Positions 25,166-33,557 of a DNA stretch of 44,572 bases are shown here, in pieces; the stretch's first letter is position 1; each line of letters begins with the position of its first letter. Source of the DNA: Coxiellaceae bacterium UBA6002 (lineage in GTDB: Bacteria; Pseudomonadota; Gammaproteobacteria; UBA6002); NCBI GenBank assembly GCA_002429595.1, contig DJAM01000068.1, positions 1 to 44,572 on the forward strand, given 5' to 3'. The position numbers and the translations under genes were made by a program. Below the pieces are notes generated by a model. It worked only from the letters and a program-made list of their open reading frames with translations, was not told the DNA's origin and made no database searches.

Positions 25166-25250
25166 GCCGAAGTGGTGAAATTGGTAGACACGCTGTCTTG
25201 AGGGGGCAGTGGCGAAAGCCGTGTCGGTTCGAGTCCGACCTTCGGCACCA
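25166..25250 (+). tRNA. tRNA-Leu (GAG)
   Basis: 85 nt including an encoded CCA. The acceptor stem GCCGAAG pairs with CTTCGGC. The D-arm has GGTAGAC, the anticodon stem is CTGTC/GGCAG around the loop TTGAGGG (anticodon GAG), there is a long class II variable arm, and the T-arm contains GGTTCGAGTCC. It sits between secG and nuoA. Confidence 0.97.
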
Positions 25251-25327
25251 AATTCTACTTGGCGTTGTTTCAAGGATCCCCTCACTTTCCATGCGGGAAG
25301 GGAATAAGCATTAAAGGAATTGCAAGG

Positions 25328-25357
25328 ATGAGTTTTTCCAAGAAGGCATATAAATGA
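25328..25357 (+). CDS. Possible 9-residue leader ORF upstream of nuoA
   Basis: ATG at 25328 reads MSFSKKAYK and stops at the TGA at 25355-25357, which overlaps the nuoA ATG (25354) as ATGA. AAAGGA lies at 25313-25318, 9 nt before the start, a good ribosome site. The 4-nt overlap is the type used for translational coupling. Such a short frame can arise by chance, and nuoA also has its own AAGAAGG. Confidence 0.3.
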   Translation: MSFSKKAYK

Positions 25358-25710
25358 TCCAGAATTATTTACCAATTCTTATATTTATTGCGATTGGGAT
25401 CTTTTTCGGGTTAGCGCCCATGATCTTAGGAGCCATCGTCGCTCCTCGAAATCCATCAAAAGCAAAATTGTCACAATATGAGTGCGGATTTGACGCGTTT
25501 GAAGATGCTCGTCTGCCTTTCGATGTTCGTTATTATCTGGTTGCAATCCTATTTATCATCTTCGACCTAGAAACTGCCTTTCTGTTTCCTTGGGCCATCG
25601 TGCTTCGCAAACTAGGTTGGTTTGGATTGGTTGCTATGTTTGTTTTCTTGGGTGTTTTAGTCGTCGGTTTCATTTATGAGTGGAAGAAAGGGGCATTAGA
25701 ATGGGAGTAA
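25354..25710 (+). CDS. nuoA: NADH dehydrogenase I subunit A
   Basis: Membrane-arm subunit of complex I near the quinone site. Of 118 aa, three hydrophobic helices lie at about 5-28, 64-84 and 90-110. The conserved loop KLSQYECGFDAFEDARLPFDVRYY follows the first helix, then FDLETAFLFPW. AAGAAGG at 25340-25346 is 7 nt before the ATG. It is the first gene of the fourteen-gene nuo operon, and the nuoB start lies within its last codons. Confidence 0.96.
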   Translation: MIQNYLPILIFIAIGIFFGLAPMILGAIVAPRNPSKAKLSQYECGFDAFEDARLPFDVRYYLVAILFIIFDLETAFLFPWAIVLRKLGWFGLVAMFVFLGVLVVGFIYEWKKGALEWE

Positions 25711-26183
25711 TGTCTACATTAGAAAAGCAAGGTTTTGTCACTACTTCTGTTGAAAAGTTACTCGATTGGGCGCGATCTGGTTCAATGTGGCCGCTTACCT
25801 TTGGTTTGGCTTGCTGCGCAGTTGAGATGATGCACACCGCAGCAGCTCGCTACGACCTTGATCGTTTCGGTGCGGTTTTTCGTCCAAGCCCGAGGCAGTC
25901 AGACGTCATGATTGTAGCAGGAACTCTTTGTAACAAGATGGCACCTGCATTGCGTAAAGTTTACGATCAAATGGCCGAGCCACGCTGGGTTATTTCGATG
26001 GGCTCGTGTGCTAACGGCGGTGGCTATTACCATTATTCTTATTCGGTAGTGCGAGGCTGTGACCGAATTATTCCGGTAGATATTTACGTTCCGGGTTGTC
26101 CTCCAACAGCTGAGGCACTCTTGTACGGTATTATTCAATTGCAAAATAAGATTCGTAAGCAGGCAGTTATACATAGAGAATAA
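25701..26183 (+). CDS. nuoB: NADH dehydrogenase I subunit B
   Basis: Carries the terminal cluster N2, which reduces quinone. The protein is 160 aa from this ATG. Cluster ligands are C38 and C39 (GLACCAVEMM), C103 (GSCANGGG) and C133 (PGCPPTAEAL). The start at 25701 has AAAGGGG 7 nt upstream and overlaps the nuoA stop; an ATG at 25710 is also possible. The gap to nuoC holds a mobile-type repeat. Confidence 0.97.
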   Translation: MGVMSTLEKQGFVTTSVEKLLDWARSGSMWPLTFGLACCAVEMMHTAAARYDLDRFGAVFRPSPRQSDVMIVAGTLCNKMAPALRKVYDQMAEPRWVISMGSCANGGGYYHYSYSVVRGCDRIIPVDIYVPGCPPTAEALLYGIIQLQNKIRKQAVIHRE

Positions 26184-26188
26184 TTAAA

Positions 26189-26265
26189 CTGTCATTCCCG
26201 CGAAGGCGGGAACCCATTCTCGGAGTGGCTTCATGCATGGGTTCCCGCCTACGCGGGAATGACAG
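26189..26265. repeat. 77-bp MITE-like element between nuoB and nuoC
   Basis: Terminal inverted repeats of 29 nt (26189-26217 and 26237-26265) match with one mismatch and flank a 19-nt spacer. Each terminus contains its own small palindrome (cattcccgcgaaggcgggaa type), so the transcript could fold into one long hairpin or two short ones. A truncated relative in the opposite orientation lies at 1-70, and the core is shared with the palindrome at 23863. There is no ORF, so any movement would depend on an enzyme encoded elsewhere. Confidence 0.85.
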
Positions 26266-26271
26266 AAAAAT

Positions 26272-26293
26272 CCTCTCCCCCTTGGGGGAGAGG
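26272..26293. repeat. Short palindrome next to the MITE-like element
   Basis: cctctccccc (26272-26281) and gggggagagg (26284-26293) are exact reverse complements separated by tt. It lies 6 nt after the larger repeat and before nuoC. It probably belongs to another dispersed palindromic family. It may form a hairpin in the nuo transcript. Confidence 0.65.
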
Positions 26294-26312
26294 GAATAAA
26301 ACATTGATTGGG

Positions 26313-27023
26313 ATGCGAAATAAACGAATGGCAGACATGCATATATTACTCGAGCAGCTTTTAAAGCGGTTTAATGACCGGATTATTGGCCATTGCATTC
26401 ATCGAGAACAGCTGACAATTGAAGTGCAAGCCGACGATATTTTGTCATTTTGCTATGAGCTTCGCGACGATGATCAATTTGACTTCAAAATGTTAATTGA
26501 TTTATGCGGTGTTGATTATCTGTTGTACGGGGTGGACGAATGGAAAACCCAAGGCGCTTCTTTTACTGGTTTTAGTCGTGGCGTCACTGATGCTAACTAT
26601 GAACCTGAAGAATTCCATCCTAAAACGCGCTTCGCTGTTGTTTATCATTTGTTGTCACTCAATAGAAACCAACGCTTACGGGTCAAAACGTTCGTGAATG
26701 GCGAACCGCCCATGCTTGATTCGGTCATCGACGTTTGGCCAGCATCAAACTGGTTTGAGCGGGAAGCATTTGATTTATATGGTATTTTGTTTAAAGGTCA
26801 TCCTGACCTGCGTCGAATATTGACGGACTATGGTTTTATCGGTCATCCCTTCCGAAAAGATTTCCCGCTCATTGGTAATGTCGAGATGCGTTATGACGCA
26901 ACAGCGGGTAGATGTATTTATGAGCCAGTTAGTATTCGTCCTCGCACCTTAGTGCCGAAAGTGATCCGCGAAGACCATCGCTATATGGTTGAGCTTGAAG
27001 AAGAGGATAATACTCATGGCTGA
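26313..27023 (+). CDS. nuoC: NADH dehydrogenase I subunit C
   Basis: Peripheral-arm subunit of complex I (30-kDa family). Typical parts are FKMLIDLCGVDYL (about 58-70), the RFAVVYHLLSLNRNQRLRVK strand region, WPASNWFEREAFDLYGILFKGHPDLRRILTDYGFIGHPFRKDFPL split over 135-180, and a C-terminal tail RPRTLVPKVIRED. It is a separate gene from nuoD. The start is uncertain. An ATG at 26259 lies inside the repeat terminus; 26313 and 26328 are both plausible; a TTG at 26304 has the best upstream GGAGAGGG. I give 26313 (236 aa). It overlaps nuoD by 8 nt. Confidence 0.93.
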   Translation: MRNKRMADMHILLEQLLKRFNDRIIGHCIHREQLTIEVQADDILSFCYELRDDDQFDFKMLIDLCGVDYLLYGVDEWKTQGASFTGFSRGVTDANYEPEEFHPKTRFAVVYHLLSLNRNQRLRVKTFVNGEPPMLDSVIDVWPASNWFEREAFDLYGILFKGHPDLRRILTDYGFIGHPFRKDFPLIGNVEMRYDATAGRCIYEPVSIRPRTLVPKVIREDHRYMVELEEEDNTHG

Positions 27024-28269
27024 AATTCAAAATTACACAGTGAATTTTGGTCCCCAGCATCCTTCTGCCCACGGGGTATTGCGCCTGGTCCTGGAGCTAG
27101 AAGGCGAAGTGATTGTACGTGCTGATCCGCATATTGGTCTTCTGCATCGTGCCACGGAAAAATTAGCAGAAAGCAAAGTCTTCAATCAATCCATCGGTTA
27201 TATGGATCGGTTAGACTACGTTTCAATGATGTGTAATGAGCATGGCTATGTCTTAGCCATCGAAAAATTGCTAGACATTATTCCGCCGCTTCGAGCGCAA
27301 TACATTCGAGTCATGTTTGATGAAGTGACTCGTGTTTTAAATCATTTGTTATGGCTCGGGAGCCATGCGCTTGATATTGGTGCGATGACTGTTTTCTTGT
27401 ATTGCTTTCGAGAACGTGAAGATTTGATGGATTGTTATGAGGCTGTTTCAGGTGCGCGTATGCATGCGACCTATTATCGTCCTGGGGGAGTAGCTCGTGA
27501 TCTTCCAGAAAAAATGCCCCAATATAAACCAAGTCCTTGGCGAAGCAAGAAAGATATCGATCGCATGAATGAGCCGCGACAAGGTTCATTGCTAGATTTC
27601 CTTTGGGATTTCACAGAGCGTTTTCCAAAATTAGTAGACGAATATGAAACTTTATTGACTGATAATCGAATTTGGAAACAGCGAACAGTCAATATCGGTG
27701 TGGTGTCCGCCGAACGTGCGATAGCGCTTGGCTTCACAGGGCCCATGCTTCGTGGTTCTGGGGTTGAATGGGATCTGCGACGAACTCAACCTTATGCGGT
27801 TTACGATAATTTAGAGTTTGATATCCCAATCGGGAAGAATGGTGATTGTTACGATCGTTACTTGGTGCGAGTCGAAGAGATGCGTCAGTCAAATAAAATC
27901 ATTAGACAATGCATTGAATGGCTTCGTAATAATCCGGGCCCTGTTCTATTACAAGATCAAAAAATTGCACCGCCACCGCGCGAAATCATGAAGCGCGACA
28001 TGGAATCACTCATTCATCATTTTAAATTAATGACCGAAGGTTACATTATTCCTGAAGGTGAAGCATATGCTGCAATCGAACACCCGAAAGGAGAGTTTGG
28101 TGTTTATTTGATCTCTGATGGTGCTAATAAACCGTATCGAGTCAAAATTCGTGCCGCCAGTTATCCCCATTTGGCAGCGTTAGATGAACTTTCTAGGGGG
28201 CATATGATTGCCGATTTGGCAGCAATTATTTCTACGATTGACGTTGTTTTTGGTGAAATAGATCGATGA
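27016..28269 (+). CDS. nuoD: NADH dehydrogenase I subunit D
   Basis: Quinone-site subunit of the peripheral arm (49-kDa family, related to [NiFe] hydrogenase large subunits). From the ATG at 27016 it is 417 aa. FGPQHPSAHGVLRLVLELEGE is near residues 10-30, then HIGLLHRATEKL, the YMDRLDYVSMMCNEHGY region and the C-terminal IDVVFGEIDR, the invariant end of NuoD. AGAGGA lies 9-14 nt before this ATG; an in-frame start 27 nt upstream lacks support. It overlaps nuoC by 8 nt. Confidence 0.97.
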   Translation: MAEIQNYTVNFGPQHPSAHGVLRLVLELEGEVIVRADPHIGLLHRATEKLAESKVFNQSIGYMDRLDYVSMMCNEHGYVLAIEKLLDIIPPLRAQYIRVMFDEVTRVLNHLLWLGSHALDIGAMTVFLYCFREREDLMDCYEAVSGARMHATYYRPGGVARDLPEKMPQYKPSPWRSKKDIDRMNEPRQGSLLDFLWDFTERFPKLVDEYETLLTDNRIWKQRTVNIGVVSAERAIALGFTGPMLRGSGVEWDLRRTQPYAVYDNLEFDIPIGKNGDCYDRYLVRVEEMRQSNKIIRQCIEWLRNNPGPVLLQDQKIAPPPREIMKRDMESLIHHFKLMTEGYIIPEGEAYAAIEHPKGEFGVYLISDGANKPYRVKIRAASYPHLAALDELSRGHMIADLAAIISTIDVVFGEIDR

Positions 28270-28281
28270 CGCTAGGATAAA

Positions 28282-28821
28282 ATGAGCATGATATCCTCTA
28301 AAACTGAAATTATTACCTTATCTGAAGCAACCCGTGCGAAGATTGACGAATGGTTAAAAAAATATCCAGCTGATCAAAAACGTTCTGGAGTGTTATATGC
28401 TTTGCGCATCGTGCAAGAAGAAAACGGTGGCTGGTTAACAACAGAACTCATGAATGCCGTTGCAGACTATCTCTCGATACCACGAATTGCGGCTTATGAA
28501 GTAGCAACTTTTTATTCCATGTACGATTTAAAACCAGTCGGCAAAGTTAAAGTCAAGGTTTGCACCAGTATCTCTTGTATGCTGCGTGGCTCTGACAAAC
28601 TGATTAGCCATCTTCGCGATCGATTGGGAATTAACATTGGTGAAACAACTCCTGATGGATTGTTCACGCTAACAGAAGCAGAATGTCTGGCAGCTTGTGG
28701 TGGCGCGCCTGCGCTACAGATTGATGATCGTGAATATATTGAAAATGTCACTCCTGAGAAAATTGATCTAGTGCTAGACAGTATTCAGGAACAGGAGGCT
28801 GCCAATGCCAAGAATGAATGA
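28282..28821 (+). CDS. nuoE: NADH dehydrogenase I subunit E
   Basis: Thioredoxin-like subunit carrying the [2Fe-2S] cluster N1a next to NuoF. In the 179-aa protein the ligands are C94 and C99 (VCTSISC) and C135 and C139 (ECLAACGGAP). The N-terminal helical bundle includes YALRIVQEENGGWL. AGGA precedes the start by 4 nt; a second ATG 6 nt later is equally possible. The gene overlaps the nuoF start by 17 nt. Confidence 0.96.
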   Translation: MSMISSKTEIITLSEATRAKIDEWLKKYPADQKRSGVLYALRIVQEENGGWLTTELMNAVADYLSIPRIAAYEVATFYSMYDLKPVGKVKVKVCTSISCMLRGSDKLISHLRDRLGINIGETTPDGLFTLTEAECLAACGGAPALQIDDREYIENVTPEKIDLVLDSIQEQEAANAKNE

Positions 28822-30085
28822 TGTTTGTTTTAGAGTATTAGATCTCGATAAGCCTTGGGAACTTAAAACCTACGAAAGTATTGGTGGTTACTCAGCTTGG
28901 CGTAAGATCATCAAAGAAAAAACTCCTCCTGCAGACATTTTGAATGCAGTCAAAGAATCGGGCCTTCGTGGTCGCGGTGGTGCTGGCTTTCCGACAGGGT
29001 TAAAGTGGAGTTTCATGTCTCCTAATATCCCCGGCCAAAAATATTTACTCTGTAATTCAGACGAAGGCGAGCCGGGTACTTTTAAAGATCGCGATATTCT
29101 GCGCTACAACCCTCATCAATTATTAGAAGGTATGCTAATTGGTTGTTATACCATGGGCGCAAGCGTCGGTTACAACTACCTGCGTGGTGAATTTTGGGAG
29201 CCCTTCCAACGTTGTGAAGAAGCTTTGCAGGAAGCCAGAGATGCCGGTTTAATTGGTGACAATATTCTTGGTTCCGATATCAGCATAGAAATTTACAATA
29301 CGCTAGGTGCTGGCGCCTACATCTGTGGCGAAGAAACTGCGTTGATGGAATCTTTAGAAGGTAAAAAAGGTTTCCCACGATTTAAACCACCTTTCCCCGC
29401 AAATTTCGGTTTATATGGTAAACCTACCACGATTAATAACACCGAAACATTAGCTTCTGTGCCAGTCATTTTAGAAAAAGGCGCGAAGTGGTTTTTAGAA
29501 TTAGGCCGACCCAACAATGGCGGCACTAAAATCTTTTCAGTTTCTGGTCACGTTAATAATCCAGGTAACTTTGAAGTTCCCTTGGGAATACCATTTGCGG
29601 AGCTTTTAGAATTAGCGGGTGGTGTGCGCGACGGCAACAAATTGAAGGGTGTCATACCGGGTGGAACCTCAATGCCGATTATTCCAGCGGATATCATGAT
29701 GAAAACTGATATGGATTACGACAATCTGATGAAAGCAGGTTCCATGTTAGGTTCCGGTGGCGTTATTGTGATGGATGAGACCACCTGTATGGTAAACGCT
29801 TTACTTCGAATTTCTGAATTCTACAAAAATGAATCTTGTGGCCAGTGTACTCCTTGTCGTGAAGGAACGGGCTGGTTAATGAGAATGATCCACCGTATTG
29901 AACATGGTGAAGCTCTACCGGGGGATTTAGAAAAACTGGGATCTGTGGCTAAAAATATAGAAGGTCGCACCATTTGTGCTTTGGGTGAAGCAGCAGCGTG
30001 GCCTGTCGCTGGATTTTTAAAGCATTATTATTCCGAGTTTGAATACCACATTAACCATAAAAAATGCATGGATCATTATGATTGA
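28805..30085 (+). CDS. nuoF: NADH dehydrogenase I subunit F
   Basis: NADH-oxidising subunit with FMN and the [4Fe-4S] cluster N3. In the 426-aa protein the nucleotide-binding parts are GLRGRGGAGFPTGLKWSF split around residues 50-68, NSDEGEPGTFKDRDI and GAGAYICGEETALMESLEG. The N3 ligands are in ESCGQCTPCREGTGW and the later TICALG. AGGAGG is 6 nt before the ATG. The stop overlaps the nuoG start by 8 nt. Confidence 0.97.
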   Translation: MPRMNDVCFRVLDLDKPWELKTYESIGGYSAWRKIIKEKTPPADILNAVKESGLRGRGGAGFPTGLKWSFMSPNIPGQKYLLCNSDEGEPGTFKDRDILRYNPHQLLEGMLIGCYTMGASVGYNYLRGEFWEPFQRCEEALQEARDAGLIGDNILGSDISIEIYNTLGAGAYICGEETALMESLEGKKGFPRFKPPFPANFGLYGKPTTINNTETLASVPVILEKGAKWFLELGRPNNGGTKIFSVSGHVNNPGNFEVPLGIPFAELLELAGGVRDGNKLKGVIPGGTSMPIIPADIMMKTDMDYDNLMKAGSMLGSGGVIVMDETTCMVNALLRISEFYKNESCGQCTPCREGTGWLMRMIHRIEHGEALPGDLEKLGSVAKNIEGRTICALGEAAAWPVAGFLKHYYSEFEYHINHKKCMDHYD

Positions 30086-32468
30086 ATTTGAGATTGATGA
30101 TAAAAAAGTATCGGTTGCAGAAGGTGGCATGATCATCGAAGCAGCAGATGTAGCCGGTATTTATATTCCGCGCTTTTGCTATCATAAAAAATTGTCAATT
30201 GCTGCCAATTGTCGCATGTGTTTAGTAGAAGTTGAAAAATCAAAAAAACCTCTGCCTGCGTGTGCTACGCCAGCGACAGCGGGAATGAAAGTATTTACCA
30301 AATCTCCCATGGCAGTTGATGCTCAAAAATCAGTCATGGAATTTTTATTAATCAATCACCCCTTGGATTGTCCTATTTGCGATCAAGGCGGTGAATGTGA
30401 ATTGCAAGATTTATCATTAGGATATGGCCGAGATATTTCGCGTTATTATGAAGGAAAACGCTCGGTTGTTGATGAAAATTTAGGTCCGTTAATTTCTACC
30501 GATATGACGCGGTGTATACAATGCACTCGTTGTGTGCGTTTTGGTAAAGAAGTTGCTGGCTTGCCAGAATTAGGTGCGACTAATCGAGGTGAAAATTTAG
30601 AAATATCTACCTATGTTCATCAAACCATGCGTTCTGAGTTATCCGGTAATGTAATTGATTTATGCCCAGTTGGCGCTTTAACGTCTAAACCATTTCGGTT
30701 TACGGCACGTGCTTGGGAATTGAAGCAGCATGCCTCAATTGCACCACATGATTGCGTTGGCTCTAATATTTTCGCCCATTCACGTAGCTATGAATACAAT
30801 GATTATCGTTTGGTTATGCGAGTGGTGCCTCGTGAAAACGAATTGATTAATGAAACCTGGATTGCAGATCGTGACCGTTACAGTTACGAAGCTGTTAAAA
30901 GTGCTGATCGTTTATTGACGCCAAAAATTAAAAGAGAATCGCAATGGGTTGATGTCGATTGGAATACTGCTCTGAATTATGTCGTTGAAAGATGGCAAGG
31001 CATAATCGATCGAGAAGGTGCGACTCAATTAGGCGCAATTGCATCACCGAGTAGCACTTGCGAAGAGTTTTTTATGTTGCAAAAACTGTTCCGAGCACTT
31101 GGCTCAAATAATCTTGATCACCGGATACGACAATTAGATTTTACCCAACAAGAAAATTTTCCACGCAAGCCTGAGCTTTGCGTTTCATTCGGCGAATTAG
31201 AAAACTTAGATACACTCTTTTTAATCGGTTCTGATACTCGCAAAGAACAGCCATTATGTTCACACAGAATTAGAAAAGCTGCTTTAAACGGTACGCAGGT
31301 TTTAGCTTTAAATCCGATCGATTATGAATTTAACTTTGAGTTTACCGATAAATTCATCGTGTCTTCGCGCTTTATCCCTGAGAAGTTGGCTAAAATTGCT
31401 AAGCACTTATTACCAAAAGATAAAGAGTTAGCGAAACTTTTCCCTGATTTGAAAACTACCAAAGAAGACGATGCTTTTGCTAATCGATTGATTGCGAGAA
31501 GAGATGGTTTGATATTACTTGGTGCCCAAGCGATTAATCATCCTCAAGCGAGTCTCATTCGAGCCTTAGCAGAAAAAATTGCACAGGCTACAGGAATGAA
31601 ATTGGGTACGTTATCAGAAGGCGCTAACGCAGCAGGTGGCTGGTTGACCGGTATGATTCCTCATCGTGGACCTGCTGGTATGTTGACTGGCGTCAACGGG
31701 GCCAATGCCTTGGAAATGTTAGAAAATAACTTAAAAAGCTATCTACTATTAAACGTTGAACCTGAGTTGGATTTCATCAAGGGTAATCAAGCGGTTCAAA
31801 CCTTGAACCAAGCTGAGTTTGTCGTTGCATTAACGCCATTTGTGACTGAAGTACAAGAACAGTATGCCGATGTCCTATTACCGATTGCGCCATTCTTTGA
31901 AACAAGCGGTAGTTTTATCAGTGCTTGTAACAGTTGGCAGAGTTTTGAAGCTGTTACGAAGCCCTTAGGCAATGCTAAGCCAGCTTGGAAAATTTTCAGA
32001 GTACTTGGCAACCTGTTTCATTTAGAAGGTTTTGATTTTGTTGATGTGGCGCAAGTTCGTTCGGAACTGAAGAAGATTCTTCATACGGTGCCTCGTAGCA
32101 CTTATCAATTAGAATTAAATAAAATTCATTATCAAGAGCCACAAGAAGGTCTATTACGCTTGATTGAATGGCCTATGTATCACATCGACAACATCGTTCG
32201 TCGCGCAATTTCGCTGCAAGAATGGGCATTAGATGAAAACTTATTAGGCGCAAGAATCAATGAGAATGTTGCGAAGCAATTTAATCTTAAATCGGGTGAA
32301 TTGATTTCTATTATTCAGAATGAAGATCAGTTAGATATCCCGGTGTTCATCGATAATCGTATAGCGGGTGACTACGTCTTTCTGGCAGGTGGCTTAGCCG
32401 CAACGGGTGGTTTTGGTGAACATATGGGTCCGATTAAATTATTGCGAGGTCGTGCCGATGTGGAATGA
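30078..32468 (+). CDS. nuoG: NADH dehydrogenase I subunit G
   Basis: Largest peripheral-arm subunit, which relays electrons through several Fe-S clusters. From the ATG at 30078 it is 796 aa. An N-terminal ferredoxin domain carries CYHKKLSIAANCRMCLVEV and CATPA ([2Fe-2S]). Then come HPLDCPICDQGGECELQD, including the His-ligated cluster, and CIQCTRCVRF with a later DLCPVGALTSKPF ([4Fe-4S]). The remaining 550 residues are a molybdopterin-oxidoreductase-like fold without the cofactor, as usual for NuoG. An in-frame start 39 nt upstream inside nuoF is unlikely. It overlaps nuoH by 11 nt. Confidence 0.96.
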   Translation: MIEFEIDDKKVSVAEGGMIIEAADVAGIYIPRFCYHKKLSIAANCRMCLVEVEKSKKPLPACATPATAGMKVFTKSPMAVDAQKSVMEFLLINHPLDCPICDQGGECELQDLSLGYGRDISRYYEGKRSVVDENLGPLISTDMTRCIQCTRCVRFGKEVAGLPELGATNRGENLEISTYVHQTMRSELSGNVIDLCPVGALTSKPFRFTARAWELKQHASIAPHDCVGSNIFAHSRSYEYNDYRLVMRVVPRENELINETWIADRDRYSYEAVKSADRLLTPKIKRESQWVDVDWNTALNYVVERWQGIIDREGATQLGAIASPSSTCEEFFMLQKLFRALGSNNLDHRIRQLDFTQQENFPRKPELCVSFGELENLDTLFLIGSDTRKEQPLCSHRIRKAALNGTQVLALNPIDYEFNFEFTDKFIVSSRFIPEKLAKIAKHLLPKDKELAKLFPDLKTTKEDDAFANRLIARRDGLILLGAQAINHPQASLIRALAEKIAQATGMKLGTLSEGANAAGGWLTGMIPHRGPAGMLTGVNGANALEMLENNLKSYLLLNVEPELDFIKGNQAVQTLNQAEFVVALTPFVTEVQEQYADVLLPIAPFFETSGSFISACNSWQSFEAVTKPLGNAKPAWKIFRVLGNLFHLEGFDFVDVAQVRSELKKILHTVPRSTYQLELNKIHYQEPQEGLLRLIEWPMYHIDNIVRRAISLQEWALDENLLGARINENVAKQFNLKSGELISIIQNEDQLDIPVFIDNRIAGDYVFLAGGLAATGGFGEHMGPIKLLRGRADVE

Positions 32469-33483
32469 CATATGGGTGATCGCTTGGATCATCATTAAAA
32501 TTTTGTTGATCGTTGTACCTTTGCTAGGCGTTGTGGCTTATTTAACACTCGCTGAGCGCAAAGTCATCGGTTACATGCAATCTCGCCTTGGCCCTAATCG
32601 AGTCGGTGTTCTAGGGTTGGGTCAACCCATTGCTGATGGTTTGAAACTATTATTCAAAGAATTAATAATTCCAAGCGCTTCAAATAAATATCTTTTTATT
32701 GTAGCGCCCATTTTATCTATCGCGCCTGCACTAGCAGCCTGGGCAGTCATTCCCTTTGATCGCAATTGGGTCGTCGCCGATGTGAACGCTGGAATTTTAT
32801 TTTTATTTGCAATGACGTCGTTGAGCATCTATGGCATTTTGATATCAGGATGGGCTTCCAATTCTAAATATGCGTTTTTAGGTGCCTTACGTGCTGCAGC
32901 ACAGACGGTTTCTTATGAAATTGCTATGGGGTTTGCATTGGTAGGAGTGCTACTTGCATCGAATACCATGAACCTATCTGAAATAGTTTTAAATCAAAGT
33001 GGTGGTATTTGGCACTGGTATTGGTTGCCGCTTCTACCTTTATTTGTTGTTTACTGGATATCGGGCGTTGCAGAAACTAATCGCGCACCATTCGATGTAG
33101 CAGAAGGTGAATCTGAGATTGTGGCAGGTTTTCATGTGGAGTATTCAGGTATTATGTTTGCCGTTTTCTTCTTAGCGGAATACGCTGCGATGATACTCGT
33201 CTCTACTGTTGCTGCGATTGTGTTTTGGGGCGGTTGGTTGTCTCCTTTCGAAGGTATTCCAATTTTGGGTTCTTTCTTTTCCTATGTGCCTGGCATCATC
33301 TGGCTGCTTTTGAAAACGAGCTTATTCCTGTTTCTTTATATTTGGATGCGAGCCACATTTCCTCGTTATCGTTACGATCAAATTATGCACCTAGGTTGGA
33401 AGGTGCTGATTCCAGTTACCTTAGTTTGGATCGTTGTGGAATCATTTGCGATCGTTTTCAAAATTGGTCCTTGGTTTACATAA
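32458..33483 (+). CDS. nuoH: NADH dehydrogenase I subunit H
   Basis: Membrane subunit that forms the quinone chamber with NuoB and NuoD. From the ATG at 32458 it is 341 aa with about eight hydrophobic helices. Conserved loops are TLAERKVIGYMQSRLGPNRVG, GLKLLFKE, the acidic AETNRAPFDVAEGESEIVAGFHVEYSG stretch and the FPRYRYDQIMHLGWK loop near the end. GAGGT lies 8 nt before the ATG. It is followed by a 60-nt gap, one of the larger breaks in the operon. Confidence 0.97.
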   Translation: MWNDIWVIAWIIIKILLIVVPLLGVVAYLTLAERKVIGYMQSRLGPNRVGVLGLGQPIADGLKLLFKELIIPSASNKYLFIVAPILSIAPALAAWAVIPFDRNWVVADVNAGILFLFAMTSLSIYGILISGWASNSKYAFLGALRAAAQTVSYEIAMGFALVGVLLASNTMNLSEIVLNQSGGIWHWYWLPLLPLFVVYWISGVAETNRAPFDVAEGESEIVAGFHVEYSGIMFAVFFLAEYAAMILVSTVAAIVFWGGWLSPFEGIPILGSFFSYVPGIIWLLLKTSLFLFLYIWMRATFPRYRYDQIMHLGWKVLIPVTLVWIVVESFAIVFKIGPWFT

Positions 33484-33499
33484 TCAATTTTTAATAAAC

Positions 33500-33521
33500 T
33501 CTCCTTTGCCTATAAAGGAGA
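33500..33521 (+). promoter_or_regulatory. Hairpin that holds a strong ribosome site before nuoI
   Basis: tctccttt (33500-33507) and aaaggaga (33514-33521) pair exactly around a 6-nt loop. The right arm is a Shine-Dalgarno sequence, so in RNA it would be masked when the hairpin forms. It serves an ATG at 33525 that opens a short frame (see that entry), not the nuoI ATG directly. Confidence 0.4.
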
Positions 33522-33524
33522 AAA

Positions 33525-33557
33525 ATGAGGCATACCGAAAAACATGAGATCTTTTAA
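33525..33557 (+). CDS. Possible 10-residue leader ORF overlapping the nuoI start
   Basis: ATG at 33525 with AAAGGAG 4 nt upstream reads MRHTEKHEIF and stops at the TAA at 33555-33557, 12 nt inside nuoI and in a different frame. The nuoI ATG itself has only GAGG 13 nt upstream. Translation of this frame could bring ribosomes to nuoI. It may also be a chance frame. Confidence 0.3.
   Translation: MRHTEKHEIF

Noticed and set aside
25040..25375. 111-aa minus-strand frame across tRNA-Leu
   Set aside because: Its peptide is the translated complement of the tRNA (including the common GAEGRTRTDTAFATAPS artefact of tRNA-Leu genes).
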